Notes: generated from the sequence alone by a model not told the origin. A DNA stretch of 48,016 bases from Lacrimispora sp. 210928-DFI.3.58 (GCF_020554865.1 NZ_JAJCIC010000035.1:1-48016), one strand, 5' to 3'; positions 26,255 to 34,392 are shown, counted from the stretch's first letter. Numbers and translations are program-made.

Positions 26255-27277
26255 TCACAGAGCCTCCCTTACAAGGCTCATAATATCTGTCTTCATCTGT
26301 TCCACAATGCTCTCCGGGGCTTCCTTTTCTCCTATCTCCCTGCTTCCCCGGACTGCTTTCACTGCGCTGCATATGGCATCCGCCATATAAGGACATCCCT
26401 TCAGCTTTGCCGCCAGCTCCTCAATGACTCCCTGCTCCATGGCATCGGAAAAGACATTCACATCCTGTATCCTTCCCTCGTTCACCTGAAGCTGCAGCCG
26501 GACGCCTCCCCAGGGGAATCTGCGCTCCATTTCATATTCAAAGGGTATCTTCCGGCCGTATTTCCAATCCCAGGACTCAAATTTTTCCATGAGGATCTTG
26601 ATCCCGGCCTCAGGCAGCTCCTGCTCCTTCAGCTCTTTTGCCTCCCTGCCATATACTTCAGAAAATGCCTGAACCAGATTTTTCTTTATCTGCTCTATTG
26701 TCAGCTCCGGGTTATATTCACAGAGATTCGCCACCCTGGATTTCACAGAGGAGACACCCTTAGATGCCAGCTTTTCCTTTGAAACGTTGAGATACTTTGA
26801 CATCTGTTCCTTGTCTGCCCGAAGCATCAGCGTGCCATGGTGGTAGCAGCAATCACCTGACTGGTAAAATGCATTTCCGGAAAATTTCCGCCCTTCTACC
26901 GTGATGTCGTTGCGCCCCGTCTTCTCCGCCCGGATACCGGCCATCCTCACAGCCTCGATGATCACCTGCAGCTGGCGGTCCACATCATAGTCCTCCTTCT
27001 TTACCATGAAGGTGAAATTCAGGTTCCCCAGATCATGGAATACCGCTCCGCCTCCGGAAAGGCGGCGGACAAGATATCCGCCATCCTCCTCCAGCGCACT
27101 TACCCTGCATTCTTTCCAGCAGTCCTGATTCCTGCCGATCACCACCGTATGGCGGTTCTGCCACAGAAACAGGATGCAGGTTCCCTCCGGCACATGAAGG
27201 GTCATGTACTCCTCCATGGCAAGATTTTTGTAGGGATATGTATTTTCCGTATCGATCCAAAGCAGCTTGTAAATCAT
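26255..27277 (-). CDS. lplA: Lipoate-protein ligase A
   Basis: A 340-residue enzyme that activates free lipoate with ATP and attaches it to a lysine of the H protein. The catalytic domain holds RRLSGGGAVFHDLGNLNFTF (about 74-93) and the active-site Lys in GRKFSGNAFYQ (about 130-140). The C-terminal accessory domain (about 255-340) is present, so the protein can do both steps. Within the gcv operon it points to lipoate scavenging rather than synthesis for this system. Confidence 0.94.
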   Translation of the reverse strand: MIYKLLWIDTENTYPYKNLAMEEYMTLHVPEGTCILFLWQNRHTVVIGRNQDCWKECRVSALEEDGGYLVRRLSGGGAVFHDLGNLNFTFMVKKEDYDVDRQLQVIIEAVRMAGIRAEKTGRNDITVEGRKFSGNAFYQSGDCCYHHGTLMLRADKEQMSKYLNVSKEKLASKGVSSVKSRVANLCEYNPELTIEQIKKNLVQAFSEVYGREAKELKEQELPEAGIKILMEKFESWDWKYGRKIPFEYEMERRFPWGGVRLQLQVNEGRIQDVNVFSDAMEQGVIEELAAKLKGCPYMADAICSAVKAVRGSREIGEKEAPESIVEQMKTDIMSLVREAL

Positions 27278-27328
27278 GATGTCTTAAATCCTTTCCGGTA
27301 CAGTGCCGTTTATTCCTGCGAAGCAATG

Positions 27329-27420
27329 AGCCAAGCAGCCGTGCTTGCACGGATATTTGGCAAATGCCTCAAGAGCCAAATACTTTGTAGCTTGCTACGG
27401 GGTATTTGGCTTGACGGCTC
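27329..27420. repeat. Compound palindromic repeat overlapping the 3' end of gcvPB
   Basis: The roughly 92-base unit is bounded by GAGCC (27329-27333) and GGCTC (27416-27420). Inside, TATTTGGC / GCCAAATA / TATTTGGC occur at 27354-27361, 27375-27382 and 27403-27410, with small hairpins CCGTG-CTTG-CACGG (27339-27352) and GTAG-CTTG-CTAC (27387-27398). The middle motif can pair with either neighbour. The last codons and stop of gcvPB lie within it. It resembles a REP- or MITE-like element. Confidence 0.6.
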
Positions 27421-28849
27421 CTCCAAAATCATATTTCAGTACCGGCTTTCTGGCTGCAGTCACCTCGTCCGGCCTGCCTATGGGCGTATCATAGGGCGCC
27501 CCGTGAAGCCGCTGCGGATCTTTTAGGGCTTCCTCATAAATCTTTCTAAATACTGCGATCGCCTCATCCAATGTTTCCCTGGACTCTGTCTCTGTGGGCT
27601 CCACCATCAAAGCCTCATGGACGATCAGCGGGAAGTACATGGTCGGCGGATGGATGCCGTAATCCAGCAGTGATTTTGCAATATCCATGGCCGAAACGCC
27701 GATGTCATGCTTTAAGCCCTCCAGAGTCATGACAAATTCGTGCATGCAGGTCTCTTCATAGGCCATCTTATAAATATCGGAGAGCTTTACCTTCATGTAG
27801 TTTGCATTCAGCACTGCATTGGAGGAGGCCTCCGGGATCCCTTCCCTGCCCAATGTCAGGATATAGGCCAGCGCCCTCACCACCACTAAGAAGTTCCCAT
27901 AGAACATCTTTACCGCTCCAATGGAAGCCTCATGGGCAGTCAAATGGTACGATTCCAGCCTCTCGATCCCGGCTCCCGGCAGATACCTCTTTAAAAACTC
28001 CTTGCAGCCCACAGGCCCGCTTCCCGGTCCGCCGCCCCCATGGGGCGTGGAAAATGTCTTGTGCAGGTTCAGGTGGATCACATCAAAGCCCATATCTCCC
28101 GGCCTTACGATCCCCATGACCGCATTGAGGTTTGCCCCGTCATAATAGCAGAGTCCCCCTGCCTGGTGGACGATCTTCGTGATCTCCAAAATATTCTTAT
28201 CAAACAGTCCCACGGTATTGGGATTGGTCAGCATAAGGCCTGCCGTGTCCTCACCTACCGCTGCCTTCAGCTGGTCCAGATCAACACAGCCGTCCTCTCT
28301 GGAAGGGATACTCACCACATCATAGCCGCACATGGCAGCGCTGGCCGGGTTCGTTCCGTGAGCAGAATCCGGCACAATGATCTTTTTGCGCTTTTCGTCC
28401 TTGCGGGCTGTGTGGTATGCCTTTATGAGCAAAAGCCCTGTAAATTCGCCATGAGCCCCTGCTGCCGGCTGGAAGGACATGGCATCCATTCCTGTGATCT
28501 CGCACAGATACTCCTCTGCCAGCTTAAGAACCTCAAGAGCGCCCTGGACCGTATGCTCCGGCTGAAGGGGATGGATGCCTGTAAATCCCTTCAGAGACGC
28601 CGCCTTTTCATTGACCTTGGGATTGTATTTCATGGTACAGGAACCCAGGGGATAAAATCCATCGTTTACGCCGTGAGCACCCTTTGCCAGCTCTGTATAA
28701 TGACGGCTGATCTCATTTTCAGACATCTGTGGAAGCCTGGGGGAGCTGCTCCTTTTGTGGATCCCCAAAAGCTCTGTTCCGGGCACATCACAGGCCTCTA
28801 AAAGCTTCATCCCTCTTCCGGAGGAACTCTTTTCAAATACAAGCTTCAT
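27395..28849 (-). CDS. gcvPB: Glycine dehydrogenase (decarboxylating) subunit 2
   Basis: The PLP-binding half of the split P protein, 484 residues. The cofactor Lys lies in NLHKTFSTPHGGGGPGSGPVG (about 262-282), and the PGSCTMKYNPK-type motif appears as YPLGSCTMKYNPK (about 65-77). It decarboxylates glycine and transfers the aminomethyl group to lipoyl-GcvH, together with GcvPA. Its ATG overlaps the gcvPA stop as ATGA, so the two subunits are coupled. The last residues (about GGAVKPNTP) are encoded by the palindromic repeat at 27329-27420. Confidence 0.96.
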   Translation of the reverse strand: MKLVFEKSSSGRGMKLLEACDVPGTELLGIHKRSSSPRLPQMSENEISRHYTELAKGAHGVNDGFYPLGSCTMKYNPKVNEKAASLKGFTGIHPLQPEHTVQGALEVLKLAEEYLCEITGMDAMSFQPAAGAHGEFTGLLLIKAYHTARKDEKRKKIIVPDSAHGTNPASAAMCGYDVVSIPSREDGCVDLDQLKAAVGEDTAGLMLTNPNTVGLFDKNILEITKIVHQAGGLCYYDGANLNAVMGIVRPGDMGFDVIHLNLHKTFSTPHGGGGPGSGPVGCKEFLKRYLPGAGIERLESYHLTAHEASIGAVKMFYGNFLVVVRALAYILTLGREGIPEASSNAVLNANYMKVKLSDIYKMAYEETCMHEFVMTLEGLKHDIGVSAMDIAKSLLDYGIHPPTMYFPLIVHEALMVEPTETESRETLDEAIAVFRKIYEEALKDPQRLHGAPYDTPIGRPDEVTAARKPVLKYDFGGAVKPNTP

Positions 28850-30213
28850 GCAATGTCACCTCCTTTTTTACCGGACTTCTCTGAGAGAACTTCGGTTATG
28901 ACCGCTGCTGTCCTGTCGATCTCTTCCTTTGTATTCATCTCCGTTGCGCACCACAGGATTTCTTTGTCAGACAGCGGCAGTCCGCCTAAGATCCCGTTAT
29001 CTTCCAATTTCTTCAAGACCGCTGCACTGTCGGCCTGTGTTCCTTCCGGAATCACTGTGACAAACTCATGGAAAAATTCCCTTGCATATTTCTCCGTCAG
29101 GCCGGACTCTGCCAGCTTATCCCGCAGATAATGGGCTTTGGAAATGCACTGTCCGGCAGCCTCTGCCATTCCCTCTGCGCCCATGGCTGTCATATATGCC
29201 GCTGCTGTCAGCGCACACAGCGCCTGGTTGGAGCAGATATTGGAGCTGGCCTTCTCCCTGCGGATATGCTGCTCTCTGGCCTGAAGGGTCAGGACAAATG
29301 CCCTTCCTCCCCTGCTGTCCGTTGTCTCTCCCACAATGCGTCCCGGCAGCTTTCTCACCATAGCCGCGCCTGCAGCCATAAAGCCCAGATAAGGGCCGCC
29401 AAATGCCAGCGGCATTCCCAAGGGCTGCCCATCACCCACAGCAATGTCGGCGCCGTACTCCGCCGGAGTCTTCATGACAGCCAGCGCAAGCGGATTGCAG
29501 CCCATGATATACTTTGCTCCAGCCTCATGGACGACGGCTCCCAGCCTGTCACCGTCCTCGATGATCCCGTAGAAGTTGGGCTGCTGTACATAAAAGCAGG
29601 CCGCCTGCTTATCCTCCTTTAAAAGTGCCTCCAGGGCCTCTATATCCGTTGCCCCATCCTTTTCCGGCACCACCACCACATCGGTATTGCTGCCAAAGCA
29701 GTAGGTCTTTATCACCTGGATCACCTGTGGATTTGCCGCACCAGAAATATAGGCCCTGCTGCGTTTTCTGTCCTTACACATGGCAACAGCCTCTGCTGCC
29801 GCCGTTGCTCCATCATACACAGAGGCGTTGGCAGCATCCATCCCGGTGAGCTCGCAGATCATGGTCTGATACTCAAAGATCGACTGGAGGATGCCCTGGC
29901 TGATCTCTGCCTGATAAGGGGTGTATGCTGTGACAAATTCCTCTTTGGATACTACACTTGAGACTATGGCCGGGATATAATGGTTGTAAGCGCCTGCTCC
30001 CCGGAAAATGTGCTTAAATACGACATTTTTCTCTGCAATCTCCTCCATCCTGCGCATGACTGCCTGCTCGCTTAAGCCGGAGGGAAGATCCAGCGGTTTG
30101 TTAAGCTTCACCTCGCCCGGTATATGGGAAAACATCTCATCGAAGCTTTCAAAGCCGATCTCATGAAGCATTTCCTGCTGCTCTTTCTTCGTGTTGGGTA
30201 CATAGGAACCCAT
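28846..30213 (-). CDS. gcvPA: Glycine dehydrogenase (decarboxylating) subunit 1
   Basis: The other half of the split glycine decarboxylase, 455 residues, beginning MGSYVPNTKKEQQEML. Family blocks include GAGAYNHYIPAIV, YTPYQAEISQGILQSIFEYQTMI and ANASVYDGATAAAEA. I placed the start at the ATG at 30213, 7 bases after GAGGTG, instead of the upstream GTG at 30222. Split gcvPA/gcvPB is usual in Firmicutes. Confidence 0.96.
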   Translation of the reverse strand: MGSYVPNTKKEQQEMLHEIGFESFDEMFSHIPGEVKLNKPLDLPSGLSEQAVMRRMEEIAEKNVVFKHIFRGAGAYNHYIPAIVSSVVSKEEFVTAYTPYQAEISQGILQSIFEYQTMICELTGMDAANASVYDGATAAAEAVAMCKDRKRSRAYISGAANPQVIQVIKTYCFGSNTDVVVVPEKDGATDIEALEALLKEDKQAACFYVQQPNFYGIIEDGDRLGAVVHEAGAKYIMGCNPLALAVMKTPAEYGADIAVGDGQPLGMPLAFGGPYLGFMAAGAAMVRKLPGRIVGETTDSRGGRAFVLTLQAREQHIRREKASSNICSNQALCALTAAAYMTAMGAEGMAEAAGQCISKAHYLRDKLAESGLTEKYAREFFHEFVTVIPEGTQADSAAVLKKLEDNGILGGLPLSDKEILWCATEMNTKEEIDRTAAVITEVLSEKSGKKGGDIA

Positions 30214-30299
30214 ATATGTCACCTCATTTCTGTGCTGTTGTTGTCCGTATCTGCCGTAAGCTCCTTATTTGAAGCCTGCCCTCGCGGCTTTCCGGATCT

Positions 30300-30683
30300 T
30301 TATTCATCCAGAGTCTTGATATACTCCTCATATTCCGAAGCACTTAAGAGCCCGCTCTGTCCGGAGATGCCCTCCACCTTCACAAACCATGCATCATAGG
30401 GGGATTCATTGATGGATTCCGGCGCATCTAAAAGCCCCTCGTTGATCTCTGCCACAGTACCGCTGACAGGAGAATATACATCTGACACAGCCTTTACAGA
30501 CTCCACATCCGCAAATGCCTCTCCCGCTGTCACCTCATCTCCCGCCTCCGGCAGATTTACAAAAACCAGATCTCCCAATGCGTTCTGAGCATAATCGCTT
30601 ACGCCTACATAGGCAGTCCCGTCCTCTGCCAGCTTTACCCACTCATGTGATTTTGTGTACTTTAATTCCTCTGGAAATGTCAT
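30300..30683 (-). CDS. gcvH: Glycine cleavage system H protein
   Basis: A 127-residue lipoyl carrier. The lipoylated Lys is in [18 protein letters not shown] (about residue 63). It shuttles the aminomethyl group between the P, T and L proteins. TAAGGAGGTAATAGTT precedes the ATG. It lies 86 bases upstream of gcvPA. Confidence 0.96.
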   Translation of the reverse strand: MTFPEELKYTKSHEWVKLAEDGTAYVGVSDYAQNALGDLVFVNLPEAGDEVTAGEAFADVESVKAVSDVYSPVSGTVAEINEGLLDAPESINESPYDAWFVKVEGISGQSGLLSASEYEEYIKTLDE

Positions 30684-30832
30684 AACTATTACCTCCTTAT
30701 ATTTGACTCTTTTACTATCCTTCTATGGCTCCGTGCCGGCCTGCCGCCTGCTCCCCGCAGCCAGGTTCCTTTTCGCTATGAGCACTTAGATCCCGTATTA
30801 CCGCGAACTTCGCTTCGCTCCGTTTGCGTAGC

Positions 30833-30864
30833 AAATAGTTTCGCGCTCTGGCGCTCAACTATTT
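30833..30864. repeat. Intercistronic hairpin between gcvT and gcvH
   Basis: AAATAGTT-TC-GCGC (30833-30846) is inverted exactly as GCGC-TC-AACTATTT (30851-30864) except for the TC/TC bulge. It lies directly past the gcvT stop. A T-run follows on the plus strand only, so it would not stop the minus-strand gcv transcript; it may block antisense transcription or stabilise gcvT mRNA. The rest of the gap to gcvH (30684-30832) shows no gene. Confidence 0.5.
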
Positions 30865-30865
30865 T

Positions 30866-31960
30866 TTATTTTTTCTTATAAAATGGCAGCGCCACTACCT
30901 CTGCCTTTACTCTCCGTCCCCTTACATCTACCTCCAGCTCCGTTCCCGGCTCCTTATAGGCCACATCCACCAATGCCATGGCCACCGGATACCCCAGATA
31001 CGGACAATGGGTTCCCGATGTGGTGATCCCTATCTGCTCACCGCCTGCATACACTGCCTGATGCTCACGGATAATACCGCGTCCTGTTACCTTTAAGCCC
31101 ACACGCTTCCTGGTAAGGGGCCCTTTCTCAATCAGAGCCTGCCTGCCGATAAAATCCTCCTTGTCCATTTTTACAAAGATCCCCAGTCCGGCCTCCTTCG
31201 GAGAAATGGCATCGTCCATCTCATGTCCGTAAAGAGGCATAGCAGCCTCCAGCCTCAGGGTATCCCTGGCTCCCAGCCCGCAGGGAATGAGACCTTCCTC
31301 CTTTCCTGCCTCCAGAAGCAGCTCCCAGAGCCTGGGCCCGTTCTCTGCTGCCAGGTAGATCTCCACTCCGTCCTCGCCTGTATAGCCTGTTTTGGAGATA
31401 ATGCAGTCCATTCCGTCGATCGTCCGGTGGAATTTGCAGGTATAATACTTCTCCGGTATATCCTCCTCCTTCACCAGCTTCTTTAAGATCCCGATGGCCT
31501 TTGGTCCCTGGAGCGCCAGCTGGGCCACCTGGCTCGAAATATCCTCAAACACCACATCTCCAAACTGATGGGCTTTCATCCAGGCAAAATCCTTATCCTT
31601 GTTGGCTGCATTTACCACAATAAAATAGCAGTCCTCCCTGACCTTATAGACGATCAGGTCATCCACCACGCCGCCCTGCTCATTGCACATGGGGCTGTAG
31701 CGCGCCTGGCCCTCCGCCATTACGGTATAATTATTGGTAAGCAGCATGTTCAGGTTGTTCAGCGCGTCCGGGCCCTTGCAGATGATCTCTCCCATATGGG
31801 AAACATCAAAAAGCCCGCAGGCTGTCCTCACTGCCATATGCTCCCCGATCACCCCCGTACCGTACTGTACCGGAAGCAGATAGCCTGCAAAGGGAACGAT
31901 CTTCCCTCCATACTTTACATGCATATCGTACAGCGGTGTCTTACATTCTGTCCCAGCCAT
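30866..31960 (-). CDS. gcvT: Glycine cleavage system T protein (aminomethyltransferase)
   Basis: A tetrahydrofolate-dependent aminomethyltransferase of 364 residues. It releases ammonia from the aminomethyl-lipoyl arm and makes methylene-THF. Recognisable blocks are KTPLYDMHVKYGGKIVPFAGYLLPVQYG at the start, GLFDVSHMGEI, SKTGYTGEDGVEIY and GLGARDTLRLEAAMPLYGHE. The ATG at 31960 follows AAAGGAGGGATTAAT; the longer frame to 32053 runs into the riboswitch leader and is not credible. It is the first gene of the gcv operon and is controlled by the glycine riboswitch upstream. Confidence 0.95.
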   Translation of the reverse strand: MAGTECKTPLYDMHVKYGGKIVPFAGYLLPVQYGTGVIGEHMAVRTACGLFDVSHMGEIICKGPDALNNLNMLLTNNYTVMAEGQARYSPMCNEQGGVVDDLIVYKVREDCYFIVVNAANKDKDFAWMKAHQFGDVVFEDISSQVAQLALQGPKAIGILKKLVKEEDIPEKYYTCKFHRTIDGMDCIISKTGYTGEDGVEIYLAAENGPRLWELLLEAGKEEGLIPCGLGARDTLRLEAAMPLYGHEMDDAISPKEAGLGIFVKMDKEDFIGRQALIEKGPLTRKRVGLKVTGRGIIREHQAVYAGGEQIGITTSGTHCPYLGYPVAMALVDVAYKEPGTELEVDVRGRRVKAEVVALPFYKKK

Positions 31961-32053
31961 ATTAATCCCTCCTTTTTGTTTTTTACATTTACCTACATTT
32001 TCAGGCACAGCAGAATACCTGACGGCTGCACTATGAAGCATTTTCAAATACAC

Positions 32054-32089
32054 GGAAAAAGCGCACGAACAAATAACCTGTTCGTGCGC
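32054..32089 (-). terminator. Riboswitch-controlled terminator upstream of gcvT
   Basis: On the minus strand GCGCACGAACA (32079-32089) pairs perfectly with TGTTCGTGCGC (32061-32071) around a 7-base loop and is followed by TTTTTCC. It begins directly after the second glycine aptamer. Glycine binding is expected to interfere with it and allow read-through into gcvT. Confidence 0.9.
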
Positions 32090-32242
32090 TCTGTCTTTAT
32101 ACCTGAAAGATTTAGCTTCGTCGGTGCATCCTTGCTTTCCAGAGTTTCGTCCGGTATCCGGTCCTTTTACCTGAGAGTTCTTCGCTTCCCCTTCGGCGCT
32201 GCCTCCTGGCTTGCCAGTGCAGTCTCTCCCGAATCCATCATC
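32090..32242 (-). ncRNA. Tandem glycine riboswitch (two aptamers)
   Basis: The minus strand shows two consecutive glycine aptamers. The first runs from about 32235 with GGGAGAGACTGCA, GCGCCGAAGGGG and ACTCTCAGGTAAAAGGAC. After a short linker the second has GGACGAAACTCTGGAAAGC, GCACCGACGAAGC and TTTCAGGTATAAAGACAGAG. These are the conserved elements of the gcvT RNA family. A terminator follows immediately. The downstream genes are the full glycine cleavage operon, so this is an ON switch for glycine breakdown. Confidence 0.95.
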
Positions 32243-32254
32243 CGATCATATTGA

Positions 32255-32283
32255 ATTATAAAGCTTATGCCTGATTTCAGTCT
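32255..32283 (-). promoter_or_regulatory. Promoter of the gcv operon
   Basis: On the minus strand TATAAT (32260-32255) lies just upstream of the first aptamer, with AGACTG/TAGACT 17-18 bases further up as a weak -35. Transcription would start near 32248, at the edge of the riboswitch. A second possible pair, TTGACT-N17-TAGACT, lies further upstream. Confidence 0.5.
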
Positions 32284-32397
32284 AGCATAACTTCGTTTGT
32301 CAGTCAATAAATAAAAATCGTCTAAATATTAACAATTCTTTCTCGAAAACCATCGAAAAGTGTCATGAATATTTTATACATTCTTTCACAAAAATAC

Positions 32398-32426
32398 TGG
32401 TAATCTATCATAAAGTAGTATATAAT
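32398..32426 (+). promoter_or_regulatory. Possible promoter of the DUF3881 gene
   Basis: TATAAT at 32421-32426 is a consensus -10; the -35 at 32398-32403 (TGGTAA) is poor. The AT-rich stretch 32284-32420 between the divergent gcv and DUF3881 genes holds no gene. Confidence 0.4.
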
Positions 32427-32472
32427 GGGCAGAAGGATTTTTCCCAGGATCAACAGGAAAGAAGGTGAAGGA

Positions 32473-33351
32473 ATGCATAAATTCATCCGTACCATTGGTT
32501 TTAGCATGTACCAGAAAAAACAGGATATGGATAAGCTGCTGCGGCGCCTTGCAAAGGAGGCCCTGACTACCGGCTGTCTTGATGAGAAGGACGGTTCCAA
32601 GCTCTACGAACTCCGGGCTGAGACTGCCCCCGGAATGGGCATAGTGATGGTAGGTCGTATAAGTGAACGCGGAACATTCACCAGGGAATACTATTTCCCC
32701 TATGTGCAGAGCAGCGATGTCAGTTCCAATGCGGAGTGCTCCATACAGCGCCACACAGAGCGCGAGACCTACGCCGGGCTGTTAGATGAATACAGAGTTG
32801 GCATTTCCCTCATTTTCTATATTGAAAACTCCATGGAGTACCGTCTCCGCCGCCAGAAGCAGCTGCCCGTCCTTCCAAAAGGAGCCTGCCTCACAGGCCT
32901 TGCTGTACAGGGAAAAATACTCCTTCCCATTCAGAAGACTCCAAAGCAGGCCGAAGACTCACGCCAGGAAGCCAGCAAGCGCGGACGCCTGTTGGAGGCC
33001 GCCAAGCATGGAGACGAGGATGCCATTGAAACCCTTACCATCGAAGACATTGACCTGTACTCCATGGTATCACGGCGCATTGCCCACGAGGACATCTACT
33101 CCATCATCGAGACCTGCTTCATGCCCTGCGGCGTGGAATGCGACCAGTATTCCGTCATCGGCAACATTACGGATATGGAGCTTGCCAAGAACCGCCTGAC
33201 AGGAGAGGAGGTCTACCGCCTGAAGCTTGACTGCAATGACCTGACCTTCACCGTTGCCATCAACAAGCAGGATCTGCTCGGCGAACCCCAGATCGGCCGC
33301 CGCTTCAAGGGCCAGGTGTGGATGCAGGGAACCGTACAATTTGAGGCTTGA
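32473..33351 (+). CDS. DUF3881 family protein
   Basis: A 292-residue soluble protein beginning MHKFIRTIGFSMYQKKQDMDKLL, which I recognise as the start of DUF3881, a family largely limited to Lachnospiraceae and relatives with no known function. It contains no signal peptide or membrane segment. The sequence has a mixed alpha/beta look and a C-terminal part (about 200-290) rich in short beta-type stretches. I prefer the ATG at 32473, preceded by GAAGGTGAAGG, over the longer frame from 32425. It is divergent from the gcv operon and ends before the tRNA locus. It probably belongs to the stable chromosome. Confidence 0.8.
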   Translation: MHKFIRTIGFSMYQKKQDMDKLLRRLAKEALTTGCLDEKDGSKLYELRAETAPGMGIVMVGRISERGTFTREYYFPYVQSSDVSSNAECSIQRHTERETYAGLLDEYRVGISLIFYIENSMEYRLRRQKQLPVLPKGACLTGLAVQGKILLPIQKTPKQAEDSRQEASKRGRLLEAAKHGDEDAIETLTIEDIDLYSMVSRRIAHEDIYSIIETCFMPCGVECDQYSVIGNITDMELAKNRLTGEEVYRLKLDCNDLTFTVAINKQDLLGEPQIGRRFKGQVWMQGTVQFEA

Positions 33352-33419
33352 TTTTTTCCCCAATATAGGTTATGATATAAGACGGACTTCGGCAGAACCG
33401 CCCTAGTCCGCTGATATGT

Positions 33420-33512
33420 GTTTCCGTAGCTCAGTTGGATAGAGCGACTGCCTCCTAAGGTTGCGTTACAACGGCCACCTTGGAAAAACTTCATATAGGA
33501 TTCAAGTTCGAG
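33420..33512 (+). pseudogene. Degenerate tRNA-Arg(CCT)-like sequence
   Basis: GTTTCCGTAGCTCAGTTGGATAGAGC gives a normal 5' acceptor strand and D arm, and CTGCCTCCTAAG gives an Arg CCT-type anticodon loop. The 3' side of the anticodon stem is then lost. About 40 unrelated bases, including a GTTG/CAAC hairpin, separate it from a T-arm-like TTCAAGTTCGAG, and no matching 3' acceptor or CCA follows. It looks like a disrupted tRNA gene beside the intact tRNA-Arg(CCT) 30 bases on. Exact limits are uncertain. Confidence 0.6.
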
Positions 33513-33543
33513 TTTCTTCGGGCTTAGTCATAAAACCAGCCAT

Positions 33544-33620
33544 GTCTCAGTAGCTCAGTTGGATAGAGCACACGCCTCCTAAGCGTGGGGTCGGAGGTTC
33601 AAATCCTCTCTGGGACGCCA
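33544..33620 (+). tRNA. tRNA-Arg (anticodon CCT)
   Basis: A complete 77-base cloverleaf. Acceptor GTCTCAG (33544-33550) pairs with CTGGGAC (33610-33616) with a G-T wobble, and the D arm is GCTCAGTTGGATAGAGC. The anticodon arm CACGC-CTCCTAA-GCGTG gives anticodon CCT, and the T arm is GGAGGTTCAAATCCTC. The discriminator is G and CCA is encoded. The mobile-element genes begin about 400 bases downstream, so its 3' end is a plausible integration site. Confidence 0.96.
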
Positions 33621-33629
33621 GCTAACAAC

Positions 33630-33667
33630 GCCGAAAGCCTTTGTTTTCAAGGGTTTTCGGCTTTTCT
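33630..33667 (+). terminator. Terminator after tRNA-Arg
   Basis: GCCGAAA-GCC (33630 onward) pairs with GGG-TTTTCGGC (33651-33661) and is followed by TTTTCTT, ten bases past the tRNA. Confidence 0.75.
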
Positions 33668-33940
33668 TATATAAAAAGCTGCGAAAAAGCTCATTCACTG
33701 TATGAGATAAAATTCTACTCCAAAATTTGATTTTTGACAACCCCTCCAGAATCGAACGGTTGTTATAAGACAAAATTGCCAGCTAATTATTAGCAGAAAA
33801 CGGGCTGTTCTTGCTAATGAAAATACCCTTCCTGCTAATCAGCCCCAAAATCGTGCCAAAAATTCAGCTAATCAAAAAAGGCGGATGTTTTGAGTACCAT
33901 GCTGTTATAGCAGATAAAATTGAATATCGTTATATACATA
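33668..33940. other. AT-rich non-coding edge of the conjugative element with GCTAAT repeats
   Basis: This stretch carries no credible gene. GCTAAT occurs at 33782-33787, 33813-33818, 33834-33839 and 33867-33872 on the plus strand, and once inverted at 33789-33794, where the first copy forms GCTAAT-T-ATTAGC. Such repeats upstream of repA/parAB could be iterons, a centromere-like site for ParB, or recombinase arm sites. I cannot tell which. Confidence 0.45.
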
Positions 33941-33987
33941 GAGCATCTATTTGCCCCGCATCGGGGATGGATAGGCGCTCTTTTTTA
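33941..33987 (+). terminator. Hairpin with T-run upstream of the Cys-rich ORF
   Basis: GAGC-ATCTAT (33941 onward) pairs with GGATAG-GC-GCTC (ending 33980), with an inner CCCCG-CAT-CGGGG, followed by six Ts. It precedes the element operon, so it may be a leader attenuator or may insulate the operon from upstream transcription. Confidence 0.6.
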
Positions 33988-34031
33988 TGCCCAAAACCAT
34001 GGGAAAATACAAGAGATTGGAGGTGTTTTAT

Positions 34032-34256
34032 TTGAGCAAGTCTGTTTATGCCGCAGACAAGCCGAGCGATTGCCATTACTGCTACTTCTGGACGAATGGC
34101 AGAAAGGGTTGCCGTCTGGGTAGAAATAATTGCTACTACTTAATCTCTTTGCCACCGAAACCCAAGTCGGAATGTGATGGCTGTCCCTATGGGCGAGATC
34201 ACCCGTGCATTGGTTGGTGTACGAAGAAGGTTATGCGTGAAGTGGGGCTTCGTTGA
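34032..34256 (+). CDS. Small cysteine-rich conjugative-element protein
   Basis: A 74-residue protein with eight cysteines in CxxC-like spacings (CHYCYFW, GCRLGRNNC, CDGCPYG, CIGWC), suggesting a metal-binding domain. The start is TTG at 34032, supported by GGAGGTG 6 bases upstream. It is the first gene of the repA/parAB module. Function unknown. Confidence 0.65.
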   Translation: MSKSVYAADKPSDCHYCYFWTNGRKGCRLGRNNCYYLISLPPKPKSECDGCPYGRDHPCIGWCTKKVMREVGLR

Positions 34257-34257
34257 T

Positions 34258-34392
34258 ATGGATGCGTATGAACAGGAATGCCGCTTCTGCCATTTTGCCC
34301 GATGTCCTTACGAAAAGACGGATACGACTTTCCGCAGCATTCCGCTGACAACAGAAAGTGTTCCGCAGAAAGAAGGTGGTGAAGCCGTGTGA
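34258..34392 (+). CDS. Small Cys-containing element protein
   Basis: A 44-residue peptide, MDAYEQECRFCHFARCPYEK..., with a CxxC...C pattern. It starts one base after the preceding stop and its stop overlaps the GTG of the repA-like gene. The tight packing supports it as a real gene. It has no function I recognise. Confidence 0.55.
   Translation: MDAYEQECRFCHFARCPYEKTDTTFRSIPLTTESVPQKEGGEAV

Noticed and set aside
27329..27420. Repeat-rich stretch considered as a CRISPR array
   Set aside because: The motifs are short, alternate in orientation and have no regular repeat-spacer pattern. No cas genes are in the window.
28040..28801. Plus-strand frame of 253 residues opposite gcvPB
   Set aside because: A shadow of the strongly conserved gcvPB gene; no start site or domain supports it.
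33579..33773. Minus-strand reading frame ending in RPREDLNLRPHA
   Set aside because: It is read antisense across the tRNA-Arg gene. The EDLNLRP ending is a well-known false protein produced this way.
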